From Astrothelium macrocarpum (lineage: Eukaryota > Ascomycota > Dothideomycetes > Trypetheliales > Trypetheliaceae), in assembly GCA_021030915.1 (NCBI GenBank), contig JAGEMR010000026.1, positions 278,630 to 342,629 of the forward strand: 64,000 bases of DNA, in the 5' to 3' direction. The position numbers and the translations under genes were made by a program. This document shows positions 56,846 through 64,000 of this stretch, in pieces; position 1 is the first letter of the stretch, and each line of letters begins with the position of its first letter. The notes beneath the pieces are model-generated. The model saw only the letters and a program-made list of their open reading frames with translations. It was not told the DNA's origin and ran no database searches.

Positions 56846-59800
56846 ATGGACACCTCCGATATGCCAGCAATCACGTTTCCTCTTTTTGAAAATGGCCAAT
56901 GGGTGACAAGAAGAATGGAATTACATGATTTGTCGAACGGCCAACAAGAAGATCGAGTACACCCTACAGATACATCGGATCCGCTTCCACCCACGCCTAC
57001 CCTGGGATTGTTGTCAAAGACTGTCGTCAGAAGCCCCAAAGTCAACAACATATTACCTGTGCGACTACGCGACTCTCGGCATAACGACATTGTTTTTGTT
57101 GGGGAAGACTTCATACATATCAAGGAGATTTTCTCAAATGGAGATATCGAGCATGTTGCTACCAAATCTGATTTTGGCGGACAAATATTGGCATCCCGCG
57201 TGCTAGGCCAGGTCTATTATGAGAAATTGTGGACGCGCAACAAGAATGCAAAAGATCAATCCCACGGCGTCGAAGAGCACAAACCCAATTTTAGCGAATC
57301 ATACGATCCGATGGAGCTTGATGGAACCCATCATGGTCTACCTCCTCAACTTCTGGTCCTTACTTTAGAGACCCAACAGGTTGTTTTCGTTTTTTTGCGC
57401 CAGGCCACCAATGATTCGTATGAATTTCGCCAAATGACTATTCCTCTGTTAACATCTTCGAAATACCTCGAAAGGTCGGGCAAGCATCTCGCTGTGGATC
57501 CTCGCTCCAAAGCTATGGCTATTGGAGCTTGGGAAGGATCATTTGCAATTTACCAAATGAAGAATCTTCGTCAGCTCCGAGAGGATACCGCTGGAGGCAT
57601 CAGAGATTGGTGTCCTATCCAGGCTCAACAAATCTTGAAGATCAATGGCGTCATTTTGAAGATGGAGTTTCTGGAGTCGGGCTCTATAGATGATGATCGT
57701 GTTCTGTTGATTCTTGTCGTCGCCAGAAATGGACGTATACTCATTCACACTTATGTCTGGGACTTTTCCAGTGGCCTTGAAGAGCGGCCCGAGGATACAA
57801 GGATCGAGAAAATAGGGGATGGTGAGTAATATTCTTGGTATAAATTTGTTTGCTGGCTGACTCTAATTTATTCTACAAGCGGAGTATCAATCACCGCTCC
57901 TCCTCATTCCGATACGCAACAGACGCGATTACATCCTAGTATGCGAACACGGAAGCTTTATTTGTACAAATGTGCTTTCGAGACACTCATCAAAGGACGC
58001 CTTTGAAGTCTTACAAGACGCTCCGAACTACCCTGGATCCTCCAAAAAATTACCTCTGTGGACCGGTTGGGCACGCCCTCACAGGCGTTATCATTGGCTA
58101 CTTCAAGAAGAGAGTGCTAGAAACGACTACGACGGAGATGACTTCGATTTTATCTATCTTCTTCGTGAAGATGGAGTAATCGCATACTTGGTCTTCAGTG
58201 GGGCAGATCGCCATACCATTAAATTCAGTAATGCTGCCAATTTCGAGGGCCATTTTAATGCGGCTTTTGTTGTCATTCCCATGACATATATGGACCCAGA
58301 CATTCTGATTACTGCCGGAAATGCAAGCGATGGATATGTACGAAAGGTAAGTGGTCTTTAATTTAGATAGTCAATGCAAGGCTAATGGGCAAACTAGATT
58401 GGTGGAGTCTATCTTGAGGTAGATCGATTCTTGCCTCTCGGCCTTTGACAGGATGAAACACAGGCTGATTCTCTCCATAGAAACCACAGCTCCGTCCGGA
58501 GAGACTCGCCGATCAGTTCAAGGGTGACCTGTTGTCTTCGATGCCGAATTGGTCTCCAATCACGGATATGATCAGTTGTGAAGCTGGACTAGTCACGAGT
58601 TCCGGTATAAAGTCGCCTTCGGGTGTTTTCGTAGCCTGCGGCAGGCAACCTTACGGCATGGTCGCTGAACTTCGCTCGGGCATTGAATCTCGTTTACTGA
58701 GATGTCTGGCTATTGATAACGATGCCAGCATCGTTGAAGTTCCAACCCACATATGGCCTCTTCCCAATCCGGCAGGTAATGGACTCGTAATTTTGTCCTC
58801 TTGTCCAACTCATACCAGAGTTTTCTGTATCGAGCTCAAAGATATGGTTATGAATGACGTCGGAGAGAAGGAATGGCACATTACTGACCAAACTGAGCTC
58901 TACGTCGATGCCAATAAAAGGACGATCTGGGCTGGATGCCTTTCCAGCAATTTTTCAATACGTGTCACACAAGATAGCGTTCGAGCAATCGAGCACACCC
59001 CCGATCCTGGCTCTTTATATGAGATTGACGTTCACATAGCTCCGTCGGGCCGGGTTATTTCAGCTGCAACATTCAACAATCAACTAAGAACGCTGGTCGT
59101 CGTATCTGAAGACCAGCAACAACAATATTGCTTGGAAGTTTGGATGTTTTTTGAAGACATAAATACGTGCAAGAAGGCAGAAGGCTTTTTAGAAATCGCG
59201 ACGGAACCTACATGCATCACCACTATTGACATGCACGGCGTGCTGATGATAGCAGTGGGTACGACCGCCGGTACCTTTATTTTATCCATGTGGGAAGAGA
59301 AAGAAGGATTTAGCAATGCCTCTACGCATCATCTCAGTCAGTTTAAAAATGGATCATCTCGAGAGCAGGACTCAGGAGCGGCGTCAGCATTTGGCTCGAG
59401 CGTTGTAGGGTCTATCTGCGAAAGTATTGTTTTGCTTTCCTCTAGTCACGATGCAGCTCAACGGCCTCATTTTCACCTTCTCTGTGGCCTACGTGATGGG
59501 ACACTATGTTCTATCCTGCTCAGGCCACAAGGAGATGTATACAACCAAACACGAGGTAAGCAAGTTCAGTCCATCAAGCTGTCCGAGTCTAACCACATTA
59601 GTCAATGATTTCATACTGGGTCAGGCAATTTGCATGTCACTGGGTCCTACTGCTATCAAGGTCCAACCCGCGGACGGATCGTACGGCTCAAGTACAGTGG
59701 CATACAATGACTCGAATCTATGCATCGTTTCAATCGATCATGGCGATCCCAGCCGACTCCATGTCGACAGGATACTGCTAAAAGATGATATTAATGTGCA

Positions 59801-61738
59801 CTGCCACATAGGCTCAATTGCGGCATGTACGATCATCCCCCAAATTGGATATCCAGCAAGGCCGGACTTTTCTGGAGCAGTCGTTTGTATCTCGGATAAC
59901 TTTTGCAGCATATTGCGTGTCAGCAACAGCAAAACCACCATTCCTAGACGGTCCAATCTGCAAAGCACTCCGGAGCGGGTCATATTCTGTGACTGGCTTC
60001 GTTTATTTGTGGTTGCAGGTATCAGGACTACGAGCAAAGACATTCGTGTCGGCGGCTCCCAAAGGCACGTTTCCAGTATGCGAAGAGTTGTTCGAGGAAT
60101 TTTGGAGTTTGTCAAAACTGACCCAACTCCCTATTTAACCGATCCTGCAGATATGGTCGACCAGCGCGCAATCCAAAACAAAGGCCAACATTGGGGATCA
60201 TTTGAATTGCTTAGAGGCGAACGTATTTTTGCGCTTGCGCAGTGGACACATCGCAAAGATCAAGGCACGAAACACGGTCTCATCTTGGTAGGAACCGGAC
60301 CCTCAGATCCTAAGACTCCTCGAGAAGGCCGACTTCTCTTCATCGAAGCCATGGCAGATTCATCTGGACGGGTACAATGTAAAATTAAGAAGCAGGTCTC
60401 CCAAAACGATGCTGTACGTTGTGTTGCTGTGTTCCAGAAAAATTATTTCGTTTGTGGCGTCGGCCAAATGCTAAGGATGTATGCATACGAAGAGCGAGAA
60501 AAAAAGTAGGGATTGTCTCTTGTTTTTCCACAATTTTGGAAGGTAAATTTCTAACTCTGATCAGGTTATGGAGAGTTGGTGAGACAAAGCTAAGTTCTCA
60601 TGCTGTCCACATTACCACCGAATCTTCATTCATCCATGTAAGTACGCTGGAGGACTCCATTTGTGCCTTTTATGTGGAATTCGAAGACAACACCCCAAGA
60701 TTTACTACCGTCGCTTTGGACAATTTGGCAAGAACTGGAGCAACCCATTTGCCGTTGCGAATTCGGTCGCCTAATTTTGCGCAATTCAACGCTTCGACAA
60801 ATTCACGATCGCAACAATCAGGCTTCCAATATATCGGGATCGAGAAGGAAGATACCATGTCTTTAATTCTTGCCAGTGACCAAGCAAACAATCTCGTCGG
60901 TCTTCATCAGCGCTATGTTCTGAGCAGGCCAGTGAATGGTCATTCTTCTGGGACTCACCCGGAACTCCTCCGCCCATCTTCTAACACGGCGCCGATTCTT
61001 TTCACGGCAAGCCTTTCACGAACAATCACGCGCCTCAATCGAGCAGCAGACCTTCGCGCACCATGGAAGCCGAAGATCGCAGAGTTACCTGGTGTCCTCG
61101 AAAACAACATTATTGGGTCAGCAGCAGATGGGACACTGATAAATTTCACTATCGTGTCTGAGGCTAGCTTGAACCTGTTCTGCTATCTTTCCGATCTCTA
61201 TTCAAGCTGTGAAAGGAAGAAAGCCGAGGCAGAGATTGGAACAAGGTGGGATGACAGCACATTGAACGAAATGGAGCTGGAAGCGAGAAAACGAGTGCGA
61301 AAAGCTGCCGCCATGGGCCTTGCTGTTGGGGCTCAAAGGGAAGAGGACAAATATAAGCGTGACCACCACATCGACGGGGACTTTTTGACACGAATGATCG
61401 AAGGTGGCACCGAACTCCTCAGAAGCATCATCATGGGGAGAATAGGCAAGAATCCACAAGGCATAAAGAGGGAGGCCGACATTATGGAAGAAGTCGACGA
61501 GCGGATTGGAGGGTCCCAAGATGAGACTGTGCCGACTTTTCCGTATTCACTTTCTGATTTATTGCAAGGAAGAAGATATAGGTTTAGTGACAGGCCAGAC
61601 CGCCGCATAGGAGAACTGGCGGACTTGGTCAAGAAGCTGATTCAGGAAGAGGGCGGCAATAATTTGCAGAGATGGGATGGAGACCTGGTCACCGTCACCA
61701 TGCGTTATATTAGAGACGTCCTCGAGCCCATCATGTGA
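56846..61738 (+). CDS. Mms1/DDB1/CPSF-A superfamily protein
   Basis: Six exons: 56846-57821, 57880-58346, 58398-58418, 58481-59555, 59602-60505, 60565-61738, about 1538 residues, every junction in frame. The N-terminal third (FPLFENGQWVTRRM, SPKVNNILPVRLRDSRHNDI, LLVLTLETQQVVFVFL, LAVDPRSKAMAIGAWEGSFA) matches the MMS1_N region of beta-propeller scaffold proteins. The rest continues as propeller-like repeats and ends in a helical segment (MRYIRDVLEPIM). Relatives serve as cullin adaptors in DNA repair (Mms1, DDB1) or in RNA processing (CPSF160, SF3B3); this one looks closest to the fungal Mms1-like group, but assignment inside the superfamily is tentative. Exon 3 is a 21-nt microexon (IGGVYLE) between two short introns. 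A nuclear location is inferred. Confidence 0.85.
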
Positions 61739-62149
61739 TGAAAAAGCTTCAAAGTTTTCGGATCTTTTCATTCGATCAAGCAAAGCAATAGACCCCATGT
61801 TGAAGGGGCCGTCGACGTCAAAGCAATATCTTAGGCTATAGAATCATGATCACAAGCCAACGCCGTCGATTCGATGGCAGCGCTGGAATGGCAGTATAAT
61901 CGTTCACGTATATATTACTAATTACACATACCTATCTTTTGTCGCGTCTACATCATTTTATAGCTCCAGGCCTTGTCCTCAATGATTTTGAGACGACGGC
62001 TCGACTGTTTCTAAACCAGGCTAGTTTTACGACTACTCTTTCCGTCGGATGTCTCAATCCATACATAGATATCGTCTCTTTCTCGCTCAAATTTCTCACG
62101 TTTCTTGTTCTAGACAACACACATTTCGTTTTCGTCACAATGAATTATT
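61739..62149. other. Convergent spacer
   Basis: 3' regions of the Mms1-like and SDR genes. No gene recognised. Confidence 0.5.
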
Positions 62150-63170
62150 TTACGTGAATTGGATGCCACCATCCACAATCATCGTCTGTCCTGTCACATA
62201 TTCACTATCCTCGCTGGCCAAAAACGAGACCAGCTTCGCCACATCCTCTGGCACGCTCGTCCTCCCTAATATAATCAAATCCTCACTATACTTCTTAATT
62301 GTATCCCCTTTCTTCGCTCCCTTGATCTTTCCCATATTCTCGTCAATCAAGTCCCACATCGCTGTTCCAACAATCCCTGGAGCATACGCATTTACCCTAA
62401 TGCCATGCCCGGCAACCTCCATCGCCATTGCCTGCGTCAGCCCTCTTACGGCCCATTTCGACGCGCTATAGTGTCCAAGTAGTGCAAAAGGCTTGAAAGC
62501 CACAATGCTTGCGGCTCCAATGATCTTGTACGTCGGATTAGAGGAGGGTCCTTGCTCGATCATCTGCTTTGCGGCAGCTGTGTAGCAGTTGAAGACGCCA
62601 TAGAAGTTGACATCCATCATCCGCTTCACGTCTGCCTCAGTCAGCTCCAATATCGGCTTCACTTGCGCGATTCCAGCATTCGCGATCATCGTGTGTAGTG
62701 GACCGAGGGTAGAGACGGAGCTGTGGACCATAGAGGTTACGGCAGAGAGGGAGGAGACGTCACAGAGGTAGGGCATGGCGTTGCGGCCGAGGGAGCGGAT
62801 TTGGGACACGACCTGAGGTAGAGTCAGCGATGCTATGGGAAGGGGATAACAGGGGCAGACCTCGTCGACGCCGGCTTTGTTTGCTTCGACATCGTTGACA
62901 CAAATATTGTAACCATCGTTGGCGAGGCGCAGAGCGATTGCTTTGCCACTGGAGCCAATTAGTGCCCGGTCGTTGCTCACACTAGATTCTCCGGTAGACG
63001 TACATTCCCCTTGAGGAGCCCGTAATAATGCACGTCCGAGGTGGACTCACTGTTCCACTGGCATACAATCTCTTCCATCTTGGTTGTGACGCAATCAGCG
63101 TCGGTCGAGTAAGGGAGGAAAGGCCAACGCCTGCATGCGAGAGTTTCGGCACCCGATGGAGCAGTGGCAT
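62150..63170 (-). CDS. Classical SDR, diacetyl/acetoin reductase-like, with N-terminal extension
   Basis: Exons 63170-63004, 62948-62861, 62812-62150 (introns 62949-63003 and 62813-62860) encode 305 residues. The first splice rebuilds the nucleotide motif TGSSRGIGKAIALRLANDGY (TGxxxGIG). Then come NAG in MIANAGIAQVKPIL, the catalytic Ser in IIGAASIVAF, the YxxxK pair in HYSASKWAVRGLTQAMAMEV, and the end FLASEDSEYVTGQTMIVDGG. Overall closest in style to acetoin/diacetyl reductases. The second intron is 48 bp, in frame and stop-free (it would insert 16 residues), but homology says it is removed. Upstream of the fold is a basic, Ser/Leu-rich leader of about 45 residues (VPKLSHAGVGLSSLTRPTL) that could target mitochondria. 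Confidence 0.88.
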
Positions 63171-64000
63171 GGCTAATATGAGAGGTTAAGCAACGCGATG
63201 ATATGCTATAATTTCTGAATTCCTCGTATGAATGGACGGGAACAGTTCGCATCGAAGCTCGCTTGCAGCTCCAAGAACCGCAGCGCTACCGCCATGGCTA
63301 TACCGAAAGAACCAGCAGCCGTAAAAGTACGGACGATGCTCAATACTGGTCGACAGGCGTCGTAACCCGAACCCCTCATGCTCAGGCTTGGTTCGCGGGG
63401 AAATAATGGCCGATGGGAGAAGGAGAGGTGGTGTGGCGGGGAAAGGTGACTGGGGCACCAGTGGATGCAATAGAAATATCACTCTCGACCGCGAAAGATT
63501 ATAATTCGCCGCAGGTCTCGTCAGAAAAATCTCATATTATCTTTAATGGTCGTAAACTGTAAATAGTCTATCAATAATTTGTTGAAAACCAATTTTAAGA
63601 TATTCTGATTTGCATTTGTTGAGGATCTTCCGACAAGGCCTGCGGCAAGTTATATCTTTCGCTGTTGTGGGTGACATTTCTTATTTCACCATCTGGTAGG
63701 GGTCGTGGCATTGTTCAAAAATAAAAAAAATATATACGAGATTGATGGCGAGACGAAAACAGGATTTACAGATTAAATTTGATAAATTCGAGAGCCGGAA
63801 TCTTGTTATGTAGTTAAATAGAATTGTAACGCAGCTGTCCCTGGCTAGCCTGCAGGCGACTCAACTACGCCCTCAGTCAAAAGGAACCAAGTTATTAGGC
63901 CTCCAGCCTCAACTTTGGCTAGCATTAGGAGTGCGCCCCAGGTCCCGCACAGCCCTAGGTCGCGCACACTCGAATCAATTCTCAACACCAAACATTCGAA
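63171..64000. other. Window end, no gene recognised
   Basis: Upstream region of the SDR gene and beyond. Composition becomes more AT-rich after about 63500. No complete frame of interest. Confidence 0.45.

Noticed and set aside
1..64000. tRNA, rRNA and CRISPR search by eye
   Set aside because: No B-box-like GGTTCGAATCC with matching arms and no regularly spaced direct repeats were found. A tRNAscan run would be decisive.

Overview
The window is nuclear DNA of a filamentous ascomycete (Pezizomycotina). Genes are split by many 45-70 bp GT-AG introns. There is a fungal elongation factor 3, a Zn2Cys6 regulator, a PNP-NACHT-ankyrin NLR, acuF-like C2H2 and DUF7580 proteins, and two blocks that look heavily mutated by RIP (repeat-induced point mutation). 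Leotiomycetes is my guess from overall protein style; it is inference only. I saw no tRNA, rRNA or CRISPR array.

Left part (1-16.4 kb), accessory: an AT-only block at the window edge, a DHA2-type MFS transporter, a beta-lactamase-like serine hydrolase with an in-frame stop, a RIP-destroyed pogo/Fot1-type transposon that still has 46-bp inverted repeats and a TA duplication, a Zn2Cys6 regulator (first exon re-found here), a decayed second copy of a piece of the hydrolase, and a secreted cupredoxin-like protein. About 3.7 kb without a convincing gene follows.

Middle (16.4-36.4 kb): a small secreted cysteine-rich protein; a ThDP-dependent enzyme divergent from a protein made of two fused GST units, sharing a 248-bp promoter; an extended SDR; a C78 (ZUFSP-type) peptidase with intact catalytic residues but no recognisable N-terminus; a four-exon CYSTM microprotein; a divergent pair of fungal-specific genes (DUF7580 protein and acuF-type C2H2 protein); and a GPI-anchored Ser-rich protein.

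Right part (37.3-63.2 kb), mostly conserved: an Atos/FAM214-like protein divergent from an Fyv7-like rRNA-processing factor; a seven-exon CorA-like membrane protein divergent from the NLR; eEF3; a secreted GH5 hydrolase; a six-exon Mms1/CPSF-A family protein with a 21-nt microexon; and an SDR with a possible mitochondrial presequence.

Many exon structures given here were derived by hand from reading frame, splice signals and family conservation. They should be read as models. Two genes appear to use GC-AG introns.
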